The position numbers and the translations under genes were made by a program. This document shows positions 22,336 through 31,895 of a DNA stretch of 64,000 bases, one piece after another. The DNA lies in NCBI RefSeq assembly GCF_008086045.1, contig NZ_VSEY01000003.1:186001-250000 (forward strand). The letters are read 5' to 3'. The stretch is from Nonomuraea sp. PA05 (GTDB lineage Bacteria > Actinomycetota > Actinomycetes > Streptosporangiales > Streptosporangiaceae). Position 1 is the first letter of the stretch; every line of letters starts with the position of its first letter. The notes beneath the pieces are model-generated. The model was not told the DNA's origin. It did no database searches and saw only the letters and a program-made list of their open reading frames with translations.

Positions 22336-25196
22336 GAGAGCAGCGAGAGCCGGTGGGCGGCCGCGGCCGCCTCGCCGCGCGTGGTGACGCCGAGCTTGCC
22401 CAGGATGTTCGACACGTGCACGCTCACCGTCTTCGCCGAGATGAACAGCTCGGCCGCGATGTCGCGGTTGGTCCGCCCCTGGGTGACCAGGCGCAGCACC
22501 TCCAGCTCGCGCGGCGTGAGCAGCTCGGACGGCTCGTGCGCCTGCTGGAGGCCGCCCACCCGGCGCGACAGCGCCTCGATGTCGGTCACGAGCGGGGCCG
22601 CGCGCAGCGACTCGGCCAGCGGGAGCGCCGCCTTCAGCCGGGTCGCCGCACCCTCCCTGTCACCGTCGCGGGCGGCCACGCCGGCTGCCCGCAGCAGCGC
22701 CTTGGCCTGGTTGTGCGGGCGCCGCAGCCGCTCCCAGGCCGCCGCCGCGGCGTCGAAGTCGCCGGAGTACGACAGCCGGTACGCCTCCACGACCGGCCCC
22801 TTGGCGGTCAGCCCGGCGGCCACCTCGGCGGCGTGCCGGCGTACGGACTCGGTGCGTTCCGGCTCGATGTCCTGGACGGCGTCGCAGACGACGCGGAGCG
22901 TGGACAGCAGCCGCCAGCCGAGCATGGCCTTGCTCGGCTGCTTGAGCCGCGTGAGGACCTCCTCGGCCTCGTGCAGCGCGCCTCCTGGATCGCCGTTGGT
23001 CAGGCGCCAGCCGATGCGCAGGCGGGCGTTGTTGACGATGTCCTGGACGAACTCCTCGTGGTGGTCCTTGAACACCCCGATCTCCGCCAGCAGCGCCTCG
23101 ACGAACGGCAGCTCGCCCCTGGCCATGGCGATGTCGGCGCGCACGCGCAGCAGGGCGTACCTGTGGCGCAGGACGGGGCCGTGGCTGAGCGCGTTCTCGA
23201 CGATCTCGATCGCCTCGTCCCAGCGGCCCAGCACCTCCAGCGCCTCGGCCCAGTTGTTGGCGATGAACAGGCCGCTGGCGCGCAGCCTGCCGTACTTCTT
23301 GGAGGTCCGCCAGCCGTCCTCGGCCAGGCGCAGCGCCTCGTCCTCGCGGCCCATGTCGAGCAGCGCGTCGATGTTGTTGGCGAGCGCCCGGGTGATCAGG
23401 CGGGCGGAGTCCTCGTCCCTGCCGATCCGCAGCGCCTGCTCGTTGAGCGTGACCGTGTTCTCCGTGTCGCCGTTGAAGGAGTGGCCGAGCGCCTGGTTCA
23501 TCAGCAGGTCGCCTTCGAGGCAGCGGTCGCCGTACTTCCTGGCCAGGCGCAGGCCCTCGTCGAGGAGGCCGCGGGCCTCCTCGATCCGGCCGCGCAGCAT
23601 CAGGTGGCGGCTCAGCGTCATGACGACGTGGGCCCGGTCGAGGCTGTCGCCGGGGACCAGGTCGAGCGCCTGCCTGAGGTCGTCGATGACGCCCGGCTGG
23701 CCCTTGGAGTTCTTGCACGCGGACCGGCGCACGATGAGCTGGGCCACCCGTTCGGGCTCCCGCGTCTCGTCGAGCTGGGACAGCGCGGCCTTGACGAATC
23801 TGACGACCTTGTCGACCTCGCCGCCGGCGTTCGCCGCCTCGGAGGCGCGCTCCAGTACGGCGGTGTGGTCGGCCCCGATGAGCTCGGCGGCGTCCGGCAC
23901 CCGGTCCCACAGCAGGAGCACTCGCTCCAGCAGCGGGACGGCCTCGGTGTAGGCGTAGGCCTTGAACGACTTCTGCGCCGCCTCCCAGGCCGAGATGAGG
24001 GCCCAGCGGTCGTCGCGGGCGCCGTACCAGTGGTGTGCCAGCTCGACGGCGGCGCGGCCGGGCGGGACGAGCCTGCGGTCCTTGGAGATCGCCTCGGCGA
24101 ACCTGGCGTGCAGCCGCTGGTGCTCGCCGGGCAGCAGCTCGTCGTGGACGGCCTCGCGGATGAGGGAGTGCCGGAAGACGTAGGCGCGGTTGTCGGCGAT
24201 CTGCAGCACGTTGCCGGCGATGGCGGGGCGCAGCGCGCTCTCCAGCTCGACGTCGGACAGGCCGCTCACGGCCGCCAGCAGCGGGTGGCCGACGCGGATG
24301 CCGCCGGCGGCGGCCACGCGCAGCACGCGCTGGGTCTCCTCGGGCAGCCGCTCGACGGAGCCGAGGATGAGGTCCTGCATGGAGTCGGGGAAGGTGCAGT
24401 CGACGCCGCACTCCAGCAGCGCCTCGACGAACAGCGGGATACCCTCGCTGCGCTCGTAGACCTTCTCGACCGCACCGTACTCGGAGGTCGTGCCGAGGAT
24501 CGCGGTCATCTGCTGCGCGACCTCGTCGCGCGACAGGCGGGGCAGATCGAGCCGGTGCACGCCGTGGACGCGGCCCAGCTCGGCCAGGACCGGCCTGAGC
24601 GGGTGCTGGCGGTGCAGGTCGTCGGACCGGTATGTCATGACCATCAGCACCTGCGGCGTGTGCAGGTTGCGGCTGAGGAAGGCGATGAGGTCGCGGCTGG
24701 AGCGGTCGGCCCAGTGGATGTCCTCGATGACGAGGATGGTGGGGCGGCTGTCGGCCAGGCGTTCGAGGAGGGTGAGGAACTGCTCGAACAGGCGCGCGCG
24801 GCCGGTGTCGGTCTCGCCGTCGCCGTTGGGCTCCCCGAACTCGGGCAGCAGTCTGGCCAGGTCGCGCTCGGCGCCGTCCGGCAGCAGCGCCGCCACGGCG
24901 GCCGGCCCCTGCTCGCGGACGAGCTGGCGGAGCGCGGCGGTGAAGGGCGCGTACGCCAGACCCTCGGTGGACAGCTCCACGCAGCCCCCGAAGAGCACGT
25001 GGGCGCCGCCGGCGGCGCACTGCTCGGCGAAGCGCTGGACGAGCCTGGTCTTGCCGACCCCGGCCTCGCCCCCCAGCAGGACGGCCGTCGCGGTGCCCGA
25101 GCGCGCTTCGGCGAAGCTTTCCGCCAGCGCCGCCAGCTCCTCTTCCCGCCCTACGAAGACGGGACTGACAGAACGTCCCCGCATGTCGTCCAGCAT
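22332..25196 (-). CDS. Large LuxR-family ATPase transcriptional regulator (LAL/MalT-like)
   Basis: 954 aa. The N-terminal AAA/NTPase module has FVGREEELAAL, Walker A GGEAGVGKT (about 42-50) and Walker B ILVIEDIHWAD (about 155). A long helical-repeat middle (TPR-like, 400-850) follows, and then a C-terminal LuxR helix-turn-helix (TPRELEVLRLVTQGRTNRDIAAELFISAKTVSVHVSNIL). Such proteins activate metabolic or antibiotic genes in response to unknown signals. ATG 25196 follows GGAAG; ATG 25184 is an alternative. It converges with the exporter gene, overlapping by 4 bp. Confidence 0.9.
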   Translation of the reverse strand: MLDDMRGRSVSPVFVGREEELAALAESFAEARSGTATAVLLGGEAGVGKTRLVQRFAEQCAAGGAHVLFGGCVELSTEGLAYAPFTAALRQLVREQGPAAVAALLPDGAERDLARLLPEFGEPNGDGETDTGRARLFEQFLTLLERLADSRPTILVIEDIHWADRSSRDLIAFLSRNLHTPQVLMVMTYRSDDLHRQHPLRPVLAELGRVHGVHRLDLPRLSRDEVAQQMTAILGTTSEYGAVEKVYERSEGIPLFVEALLECGVDCTFPDSMQDLILGSVERLPEETQRVLRVAAAGGIRVGHPLLAAVSGLSDVELESALRPAIAGNVLQIADNRAYVFRHSLIREAVHDELLPGEHQRLHARFAEAISKDRRLVPPGRAAVELAHHWYGARDDRWALISAWEAAQKSFKAYAYTEAVPLLERVLLLWDRVPDAAELIGADHTAVLERASEAANAGGEVDKVVRFVKAALSQLDETREPERVAQLIVRRSACKNSKGQPGVIDDLRQALDLVPGDSLDRAHVVMTLSRHLMLRGRIEEARGLLDEGLRLARKYGDRCLEGDLLMNQALGHSFNGDTENTVTLNEQALRIGRDEDSARLITRALANNIDALLDMGREDEALRLAEDGWRTSKKYGRLRASGLFIANNWAEALEVLGRWDEAIEIVENALSHGPVLRHRYALLRVRADIAMARGELPFVEALLAEIGVFKDHHEEFVQDIVNNARLRIGWRLTNGDPGGALHEAEEVLTRLKQPSKAMLGWRLLSTLRVVCDAVQDIEPERTESVRRHAAEVAAGLTAKGPVVEAYRLSYSGDFDAAAAAWERLRRPHNQAKALLRAAGVAARDGDREGAATRLKAALPLAESLRAAPLVTDIEALSRRVGGLQQAHEPSELLTPRELEVLRLVTQGRTNRDIAAELFISAKTVSVHVSNILGKLGVTTRGEAAAAAHRLSLLS

Positions 25197-25284
25197 GTCA
25201 TGCCACTTCCGGTGCTTTCGACGGTTTATGGCGGTATCGAGACCCGGCCGCGAGCGAGATCGCGGCCGGGTTCTCGTGGGACGG

Positions 25285-25431
25285 TCATGACGTACGGCGC
25301 TTGCCGAAGAACGAGCGGCGCTCGCTCTTGTTGGCACGCTCGACCTCACGTACGCGACGGTGATGGGCGGCCGCCTCGCGCAGCTCGCTCGCCTGACTCT
25401 TCATGAGCTGGTATTCCATCTCGGGATGCAT
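25285..25431 (-). CDS. Hypothetical 48-aa protein
   Basis: ATG 25431 with a strong AGGAGAAACACC leader. A helical, strongly charged peptide (MEYQLMKSQASELREAAAHH) with a basic tail KSERRSFFGKRR. Too short to assign. The clear ribosome site argues for real expression. Confidence 0.5.
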   Translation of the reverse strand: MHPEMEYQLMKSQASELREAAAHHRRVREVERANKSERRSFFGKRRTS

Positions 25432-25621
25432 GGTGTTTCTCCTGTTTGTTCGTGTCGCTTGCCGACACACTTAAGCTTCGGGCTAAGGCCCGCCCCGCCA
25501 CATCGGGTGGATGCCTTATCTCCGGCGCGAGAACGCCCCCGGCATACCTAGGACCCGGGCCCCGGGTGCCCTAAGGTGGTCCGGTTTGGAGGTAGTGGGC
25601 CTGGTCGGCGATGCTGTCTAG

Positions 25622-26560
25622 GTGTCAACTGTGACTACCTCGCTCGCGGACGTCGCTTCGTCCGAAGCCGCGTTGCGAGCATTTCTGCACGGCCTGCCCG
25701 GGGTCGACCGGGTCGGCGCGGACCAGCGGGCGGCGATGCTGGGCACCCGTTCGATCAAGACCACGGCCAAGGCGCAGGCCATTGACCTGGCCATCTCGAT
25801 GGTCGACCTGACCACGCTGGAAGGGGCCGACACGGCCGGCAAGGTGCGCGCGATGTGTGCCAAGGCCGTCCGGCCCGGCGGCGACGCGCCCTCGGTGGCG
25901 GCCGTCTGCGTCTACCCCGACCTCGTCCCCGTCGCGGTCGAGGCGCTCAAGGGCACCGGTATCAAGGTGGCCTCGGTGGCCACCGCGTTCCCCAGCGGCC
26001 GCACCTCGCTGGAGGTCAAGGTGAGCGACACCGCGCTGGCGGTGTCGGCCGGGGCCGACGAGATCGACATGGTGATCGATCGGGGCGCGTTCCTGTCCGG
26101 GCGGTACATGAAGGTGTACGAGGAGATCGTCGCGGTGAAGGCGGCCTGCGGGCCGGCCCACCTGAAGGTCATCCTGGAGACCGGCGAGCTGTCCACCTAC
26201 GACAACGTGCGGCGCGCGTCCTGGCTGGCGATGCTGGCCGGCGCCGACTTCATCAAGACCTCCACCGGCAAGGTGTCACCGGCCGCCACGCCGCCGGTCA
26301 CCCTGATCATGCTGGAGGCCGTGCGCGACTTCCGCGACGCGACGGGCCGCCAGATCGGCGTGAAGCCGGCGGGCGGCATCCGCACCACCAAGGACGCCAT
26401 CAAGAACCTGGTGCTGGTCAACGAGACGGCCGGCGACGACTGGCTGACCCCCGACTGGTTCAGGCTCGGCGCCTCCTCGCTGCTCAACGACCTGCTGATG
26501 CAGCGCCAGAAGCTGGCCACCGGCCGGTACGCGGGTCCCGACTACTTCACCCTGGACTAG
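25622..26560 (+). CDS. deoC: Deoxyribose-phosphate aldolase
   Basis: Splits 2-deoxyribose 5-phosphate to acetaldehyde and glyceraldehyde 3-phosphate. 312 aa. The class I aldolase features are present: VCVYPDLV, GADEIDMVIDRGAFLSG, the Schiff-base Lys in FIKTSTGK (about 211-218), and the second active Lys in GVKPAGGIR (about 245-253). The GTG start directly follows an in-frame TAG. The preceding 150 bp hold an ACCCGG/CCGGGT inverted repeat (25553-25567). It forms an operon with the aldehyde dehydrogenase genes, which could oxidise the acetaldehyde. Confidence 0.94.
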   Translation: MSTVTTSLADVASSEAALRAFLHGLPGVDRVGADQRAAMLGTRSIKTTAKAQAIDLAISMVDLTTLEGADTAGKVRAMCAKAVRPGGDAPSVAAVCVYPDLVPVAVEALKGTGIKVASVATAFPSGRTSLEVKVSDTALAVSAGADEIDMVIDRGAFLSGRYMKVYEEIVAVKAACGPAHLKVILETGELSTYDNVRRASWLAMLAGADFIKTSTGKVSPAATPPVTLIMLEAVRDFRDATGRQIGVKPAGGIRTTKDAIKNLVLVNETAGDDWLTPDWFRLGASSLLNDLLMQRQKLATGRYAGPDYFTLD

Positions 26561-26563
26561 ACG

Positions 26564-27982
26564 ATGTTCGAGTATGCACCGGCCCCCGAGTCGCGCGACG
26601 TCGTTGACCTGAAGTCCTCCTACGGGCTGTTCATCAACGGTGAGTTCGTCGACGGCTCCGGCCCTTCCTTCAAGACCGTCAACCCCGCCACCGAGGAGAC
26701 GCTGGCCGAGGTGGCCACCGCCACCTCCGACGACGTCGACCGTGCCGTCCAGGCCGCGCGCAAGGCGTTCGGCGTCTGGAGCGCGCTGCCCGGCGCCGAG
26801 CGGGCCAAGTACCTGTTCCGCATCGCGCGGCTGATCCAGGAGCGGGCCAGGGAGCTGGCCGTGCTGGAGTCGCTGGACAACGGCAAGCCGATCCGCGAGT
26901 CGCGCGACGTGGACGTGCCGCTGGTGGCGGCGCACTTCTTCTACTACGCCGGGTGGGCCGACAAGCTGGCCTACGCCGGGTTCGGGACGAAGCCGCTCGG
27001 CGTCGCCGGGCAGGTCATCCCGTGGAACTTCCCGCTGCTCATGCTGGCCTGGAAGATCGCTCCCGCGCTGGCCTGCGGCAACACCGTGGTGCTCAAGCCG
27101 GCCGAGACGACGCCGCTGACCGCGCTGCTGTTCGCCGACATCTGCCGGCAGGCCGACCTGCCGCCCGGCGTGGTGAACATCGTCACCGGCGCGGGCGAGA
27201 CCGGCGCCGCCGTGGTGGCGCACCCCGACGTGAACAAGGTGGCCTTCACCGGCTCCACCGAGGTCGGCCGGGTCATCGCCAGGTCGGTCGCGGGCACGAA
27301 CAAGAAGCTCACCCTGGAGCTGGGCGGCAAGGCCGCGAACATCGTCTTCGACGACGCGGCCATCGACCAGGCCGTGGAGGGGATCGTCAACGGGATCTTC
27401 TTCAACCAGGGCCACGTGTGCTGCGCGGGGTCGCGGCTGCTCGTCCAGGAGTCGATCCAGGAGGAGCTGCTGGCCGCGCTCAAGCGGCGGCTGGGCACGC
27501 TGCGGCTGGGCGACCCGCTGGACAAGAACACCGACATCGGCGCCGTCAACTCGGCCGAGCAGCTCGCCAAGATCCGTCGGCTGAGCGACCTGGGCGAGTC
27601 CGAGGGGGCCGAGCGCTGGTCGCCCGCGTGCGAGCTGCCCGGCAAGGGGTTCTGGTTCCCGCCGACGCTGTTCACCGGCGTCGCGCAGTCGCACAGCATC
27701 GCCAGGGAGGAGATCTTCGGCCCCGTGCTGTCGGTGCTGACCTTCCGCACGCCCGCCGAGGCCGTCGAGAAGGCCAACAACACGCCGTACGGGCTGTCGG
27801 CCGGGGTGTGGACCGAGAAGGGCTCGCGCATCCTGTGGATGGCCGACAAGCTCAGGGCCGGAGTGGTCTGGGCCAACACGTTCAACAAGTTCGACCCGAC
27901 CTCGCCGTTCGGCGGCTACAAGGAGTCGGGGTACGGGCGTGAGGGCGGGCTCGCCGGGCTGGAGGCCTACCTTGATGTGTGA
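26564..27982 (+). CDS. NAD(P)-dependent aldehyde dehydrogenase
   Basis: 472 aa, three bases after deoC. Complete ALDH fold: IPWNFPLLML, KPAETTPL, FTGSTEVG, the general-base Glu in LELGGKAANIVF, and the catalytic Cys in QGHVCCAGSRLLVQ (about 283-286), then EEIFGPVLSV and PFGGYKESGYGREGG. Context suggests oxidation of acetaldehyde from DeoC. Together with the later truncated ALDH-like gene it resembles a split form of two-domain ALDH16. Confidence 0.9.
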   Translation: MFEYAPAPESRDVVDLKSSYGLFINGEFVDGSGPSFKTVNPATEETLAEVATATSDDVDRAVQAARKAFGVWSALPGAERAKYLFRIARLIQERARELAVLESLDNGKPIRESRDVDVPLVAAHFFYYAGWADKLAYAGFGTKPLGVAGQVIPWNFPLLMLAWKIAPALACGNTVVLKPAETTPLTALLFADICRQADLPPGVVNIVTGAGETGAAVVAHPDVNKVAFTGSTEVGRVIARSVAGTNKKLTLELGGKAANIVFDDAAIDQAVEGIVNGIFFNQGHVCCAGSRLLVQESIQEELLAALKRRLGTLRLGDPLDKNTDIGAVNSAEQLAKIRRLSDLGESEGAERWSPACELPGKGFWFPPTLFTGVAQSHSIAREEIFGPVLSVLTFRTPAEAVEKANNTPYGLSAGVWTEKGSRILWMADKLRAGVVWANTFNKFDPTSPFGGYKESGYGREGGLAGLEAYLDV

Positions 27983-28169
27983 GCACCGCCGTGCCCGCCG
28001 CCGTCAGCGGCGCGCCGAGGCCACCAGGGGGCACGCCTTCGCCAGGGCCGGTCGGCCCGTGCGCACCGGCTGGTACGCCCACCGCTGCGGCGTGAGCCGG
28101 TGCGGGCAGGTCTTCGTCCCGGTCCAGATGTCGCAGGAGTCCACGTGGAGGGGGCGGGGCGATGAGTAG
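27975..28169 (+). CDS. Possible small Arg/Cys-rich protein between the two ALDH genes
   Basis: A 64-codon frame starting eight bases before the end of the first ALDH gene and overlapping the start of the second by eight bases. Very Arg-rich, with HRCGVSRCG in the middle. It fills what would otherwise be a 179-bp gap in a tight operon. No ribosome site is clear and it may be chance coding in GC-rich DNA. Confidence 0.25.
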   Translation: MCEHRRARRRQRRAEATRGHAFARAGRPVRTGWYAHRCGVSRCGQVFVPVQMSQESTWRGRGDE

Positions 28170-29007
28170 GTTGTCCGTCAAGAAGACCTACAAGCTGTAC
28201 ATCGGCGGGGCGTTCCCGCGCTCCGAGAGTGGAAGGTCCTACCCCGTGACCTCGGCCAAGGGCGAGTTCCTCGCCAACGCCTCGCGGGCCTCGCGCAAGG
28301 ACGCCCGCGACGCCGTGGTGGCCGCGCGCAAGGCGTTCCCCGGGTGGTCGGGTGCGACGCCGTACAACAGGGGGCAGATCCTCTACCGCGTCGCCGAGAT
28401 GCTGGAGGGGCGGCGCGCGCAGTTCGCCGAGGAGGTCGGCGGCGGCAAGCGCGCCGCGCTGGAGCAGGTGGACGCGGCCATCGACCGGCTCGTCTGGTAC
28501 GCGGGCTGGTCCGACAAGATCACCTCGGTGCACGGGGCGGCGAACCCGGTGGCCGGGCCCTACTTCAACCTGTCCACGCCGGAGCCGACCGGCGTGGTGG
28601 CCGTGGTGGCGCCCGCCGATCCGCTGCTCGGGCTGGTGTCCGTGGTCGCGCCGGTGATCGTGACCGGCAACACCTGTGTCGTGGTCGCCTCCGAGCCCGC
28701 GCCGCTGGCGGCGATCACCCTGGCCGAGGTGCTGGCCACGTCCGACCTGCCGGGCGGGGTGGTCAACGTTCTCACCGGGCGGCAGGCCGAGCTGGCGCCG
28801 TGGCTGGCGGCGCACATGGACGTCAACGGGCTCGACCTGACCGGGGTCGAGGACGCCGACCTGGCGCTGAGCTGCGAGCAGGCGGCGGCGGAGAACCTCA
28901 AGCGGGTGCTGCGGCCGGTGCGGGAGGACTGGGCGGCCGATCCGGGGACCGGCCGCATGACGCGCTTCCTGGAGACCAAGACCGTCTGGCATCCGATCGG
29001 CATCTGA
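28162..29007 (+). CDS. Truncated, non-catalytic aldehyde dehydrogenase-like protein
   Basis: 281 aa covering only the NAD-binding half of an ALDH (KLYIGGAFPRSESGRSYPVTS, YNRGQILYRVAEML, GVVAVVAPADPLL, GNTCVVVASEPAPL). The catalytic Cys region, the E-LGGK base and the C-terminal half are absent, replaced by a short tail (ENLKRVLRPVREDW). The frame is open and ends cleanly, so it looks like a maintained pseudoenzyme. It probably pairs with the preceding enzyme, as the inactive C-terminal domain does in ALDH16; that partnership is inference. Confidence 0.78.
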   Translation: MSRLSVKKTYKLYIGGAFPRSESGRSYPVTSAKGEFLANASRASRKDARDAVVAARKAFPGWSGATPYNRGQILYRVAEMLEGRRAQFAEEVGGGKRAALEQVDAAIDRLVWYAGWSDKITSVHGAANPVAGPYFNLSTPEPTGVVAVVAPADPLLGLVSVVAPVIVTGNTCVVVASEPAPLAAITLAEVLATSDLPGGVVNVLTGRQAELAPWLAAHMDVNGLDLTGVEDADLALSCEQAAAENLKRVLRPVREDWAADPGTGRMTRFLETKTVWHPIGI

Positions 29008-29022
29008 GTGCGCGCCCGGGGC

Positions 29023-30375
29023 TCAGTACTTCTGGTACAGGCCCCGGGCCTTCAGCTCGCCGACGAGGTCGGCGGGCAACGCGCGGCAGTCGGCGACGCG
29101 GACCTCCTTGAGCGACGGAAGGCCGGTGATCGCGCCGAGGTCGCTCAGCCTGGGGCAGTTGTAGAGGTCGAGCGTGCGCAGCGCGGGCAGGCGATCGACG
29201 TCGCCGAAGGTGCGCAGGTCATCGGTGAAGCAGACGTGCAGTTGCTCCAGGTGCGGCAGGCCCGAGAACGGGGTGAGGTCGGCGAGCTGCTCCAGCCCCT
29301 GGAGGGTCAGCACGCGCAGGGCGGGCATGCGGGCGAGCGCCGAGAAGTCGGTCAGGTCCTCCGCGTAGGCCAGGTGCAGCTCCTCCAGCGACGGGTGCCC
29401 TTCGAGCCCGTCGAGCGAGGTGAGCCGCTGATCCCTGTCGATGCAGAGCCGCCGCAGCGCGGGCAGCCGCGACAGCGGGCGCAGGTCGGGCAGCGCGGCG
29501 GGCGGCAGGCCCAGAGTGGTGAGGCGGGGATGGCGGCCGAAGCCGTCGAGGCTCTTCAGCTTCGTGCTGCCGCCCAGGTAGAGCGTCTCCAGCTCCGTCA
29601 TGACGCCGATGCCGTCGAGGCCGGTCAAGCGGGTGCTGTGCAGGTGCAGCTCGGTGACGGAGCCGAGGTCGCGCAGCCCTTCCAAGGTGGTGATCTTGGT
29701 GCGGCTCAGGTCCAGCTCCCTGAGGTCGCGCAGCCCCGACAGGCCGCGCACGTCCTCGAGGTGCCGGCAGCCGCTCAGGTCGAGCACTTCGAGGCGGGGA
29801 AAGGTGTCACCGACCCCCGCGACGCTCGCCACCGACGTGCCGCGCAGGTCGAGGCGGCGCAGGCCGCGCAGGCCGAACAGCGGGGTCAGGTTCGCCACCT
29901 GGCGGCAGTTGCGGAGCAGCAGGCTCTCCAGCCCGGACAGCCCGGACAGCGGCCGGAGATCGCTGACGGCCGTGCAGCCGTCCAGCTCCAGCGCGCGCAG
30001 CCCGCTCAGCGCGGCCACCTCGGACAGGTCCGTCAGCGTCTTGCAGTGGTCGAGGGTCAGGCTCTCCAGCATCGTCAGGTGACGCAGCCCGGTGAGCGAG
30101 CCGGCTCTGCTCAGCTTCAGCTCGGCACAGCCCTCCGCGTCGAAGGCCGGGGCCAGCACGTGCTCCGCGAACCCGTCGGGGTCGAGCGCCTGCGGCCAGA
30201 GCTTGAGCAGCTTGTCCGTGGACGGCTTCGCGATCTGGGCGTAGTCGTCGGCCAGGGCAAGCGCCTCGCGGCCGCGGCCGCCCAGCGCGAGGCGCCGGAC
30301 GGCCTTCCAGGCGTTCGCCGGGGACGCGGTCGCCAGCTTCGTGCGTAAGGTGATCAGATCTGCGGACTGGATCAT
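29023..30375 (-). CDS. Leucine-rich-repeat protein
   Basis: 450 aa. After an N-terminal helical region (1-80), about 15 LRR units of 22-24 residues run from about 85 to 440, of the type L-SL-LDHCK-LTDLS-VAALSGLRAL-L (SDS22/internalin-like spacing). No signal peptide, membrane helix or enzymatic domain, so probably a cytoplasmic protein-binding scaffold. Related actinomycete proteins are often annotated only as LRR proteins. Partner unknown. Confidence 0.85.
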   Translation of the reverse strand: MIQSADLITLRTKLATASPANAWKAVRRLALGGRGREALALADDYAQIAKPSTDKLLKLWPQALDPDGFAEHVLAPAFDAEGCAELKLSRAGSLTGLRHLTMLESLTLDHCKTLTDLSEVAALSGLRALELDGCTAVSDLRPLSGLSGLESLLLRNCRQVANLTPLFGLRGLRRLDLRGTSVASVAGVGDTFPRLEVLDLSGCRHLEDVRGLSGLRDLRELDLSRTKITTLEGLRDLGSVTELHLHSTRLTGLDGIGVMTELETLYLGGSTKLKSLDGFGRHPRLTTLGLPPAALPDLRPLSRLPALRRLCIDRDQRLTSLDGLEGHPSLEELHLAYAEDLTDFSALARMPALRVLTLQGLEQLADLTPFSGLPHLEQLHVCFTDDLRTFGDVDRLPALRTLDLYNCPRLSDLGAITGLPSLKEVRVADCRALPADLVGELKARGLYQKY

Positions 30376-30402
30376 GCCAGGAGACCCTACGGGGCGGCAC
30401 CG

Positions 30403-31866
30403 TCAGAACGAGAACCCCGGCGGTCGCAGCGGTGGATGGGCCGCCTGGAGCTGGGCCGCCAGGCCCAGGAGATGCGGCTCGCCGCCCGGCGGGGCGACGA
30501 TCTGGACGGCGATGGGCATCGCGCTGGAGTGCGTCGCCACCGGGACGCTGATGGCGGGCCAGCCGCACATGTTCCACGGGCCGGCGGTGGGGGCGTAGGT
30601 GACGTTCGTCCACGCGTTGCGCACGAAGCCGCGCTCGCCCCAGCGCTCGGCCTTCGGCGGGACGGCGGCCAGAGCGGGCGTGATCAGCGCGTCCGCCTCG
30701 CCGAACCACTGGTCGGCACCGTAGCCGCTCCAGCGCTCCCGGCCGCGTACCCCGTCCAGCCTGAGCGCCCGCAGCATCCGGCCCGCGCGGGCCAGCGCCC
30801 TCGTGCGGCGCTCCAGCCCCTCCAGGCCGTCGGCTGACACGGCCGCCCTGACCAGCCAGGTCGCGATCGTGGCCGGGCCGAGCCACACGGGCAGCCTGTG
30901 CTCGTGCTCGACGACCGTGTGCCCGGCCACGCGCAGCGTCTCCGCCGCGCCGCGCACCGCCGAGGCGAACTCCTTGTCCATCCGCATGCCGGGCGGCAGC
31001 GGCTGCGGCGCGTACGCCACCCGCAGGTCGAACGGCTCAGGGCTGGCGGGCGGCGGCTGCGCCTCCCACACCTCGTCGTCGTCCGCCCAGACCGAGCGCA
31101 GCATGCGCGGCGGCGGCTCCACCCGCCGACCGCCCCGCCACGCCTCCGCCAGCGCCGGATCGGCGGCCAGCACCGACAGCGCCAGCGCCAGATCCGGGGC
31201 GGTGGTGGCCAGCGGGCCGTTCTCGGTCAGCCGCTCCCAGTCGTCCGCGGGCGGGGGCACCAGGCCGGTGCCCGGCTTGACGGCCAGCACGCCGCAGCAC
31301 GCCGCCGGGATGCGCAGCGAGCCCATGCCGTCGTTGCCGAGCGCGATCGGCACCATGCCCGCCGCCACCGCCGCCGCGCTGCCCGACGACGAGCCGCCCG
31401 CCGTGCGCGCGGTGTTCCACGGGTTGCGGACGATGCCGTACGCGCTGTCGCCCAGCGCCACCAGCCCCAGCTCCGGCAGGTTGGTGACGCCCACGATCAC
31501 CGCCCCCGCCGCCCTCAGCCGCGCCACCGTCACGTGGTCCTCCGGCGCGGGCGTGCCAGGCGTGGCGGCCGACCCGCCCCGCGTGGCCTCGCCCGCCACC
31601 TCCAGGTTGTCCTTGACCGCCACCGGCACGCCCGCCAGCGGCAGGTCGGCCAGGTCGCGCCGCTTCTGCAGCAGCCGCGCCTCGTGCACGGCCTGCTCCC
31701 TGACCCGCCGGAACGCCCCTATCTTCTGGTCCCGCTCCGAGATGACGTGGAGATGCTCCTCGACGACGGTCGTGGCACTGACCTCACCATGCCGGACGGC
31801 CGTCGCGATCTCGATGGCGGACCTGCCTGCCCACAACATGAGAAGAGTGTGCAGGTTTTCACTCAT
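30403..31866 (-). CDS. Amidase-signature family hydrolase
   Basis: 487 aa. The Ser-cisSer-Lys triad is recognisable: VAVKDNLEVAG (Lys near 80), GGSSSGSAAAVA (cis-Ser near 155), and NDGMGSLRIPAA (nucleophile Ser near 180). Substrate unknown; relatives act on aryl or aliphatic amides. ATG 31866 has no ribosome site and lies 29 bp from the divergent threonine synthase-like gene, so both mRNAs are probably leaderless. Confidence 0.88.
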   Translation of the reverse strand: MSENLHTLLMLWAGRSAIEIATAVRHGEVSATTVVEEHLHVISERDQKIGAFRRVREQAVHEARLLQKRRDLADLPLAGVPVAVKDNLEVAGEATRGGSAATPGTPAPEDHVTVARLRAAGAVIVGVTNLPELGLVALGDSAYGIVRNPWNTARTAGGSSSGSAAAVAAGMVPIALGNDGMGSLRIPAACCGVLAVKPGTGLVPPPADDWERLTENGPLATTAPDLALALSVLAADPALAEAWRGGRRVEPPPRMLRSVWADDDEVWEAQPPPASPEPFDLRVAYAPQPLPPGMRMDKEFASAVRGAAETLRVAGHTVVEHEHRLPVWLGPATIATWLVRAAVSADGLEGLERRTRALARAGRMLRALRLDGVRGRERWSGYGADQWFGEADALITPALAAVPPKAERWGERGFVRNAWTNVTYAPTAGPWNMCGWPAISVPVATHSSAMPIAVQIVAPPGGEPHLLGLAAQLQAAHPPLRPPGFSF

Positions 31867-31895
31867 CGTTGCGAGGGTCGATAGGGTCGATTCAC

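Noticed and set aside
21864..25406. 1180-codon rightward frame opposite the LuxR-type regulator
   Set aside because: Low-complexity composition without domains; the opposite strand encodes an intact ATPase and helix-turn-helix.
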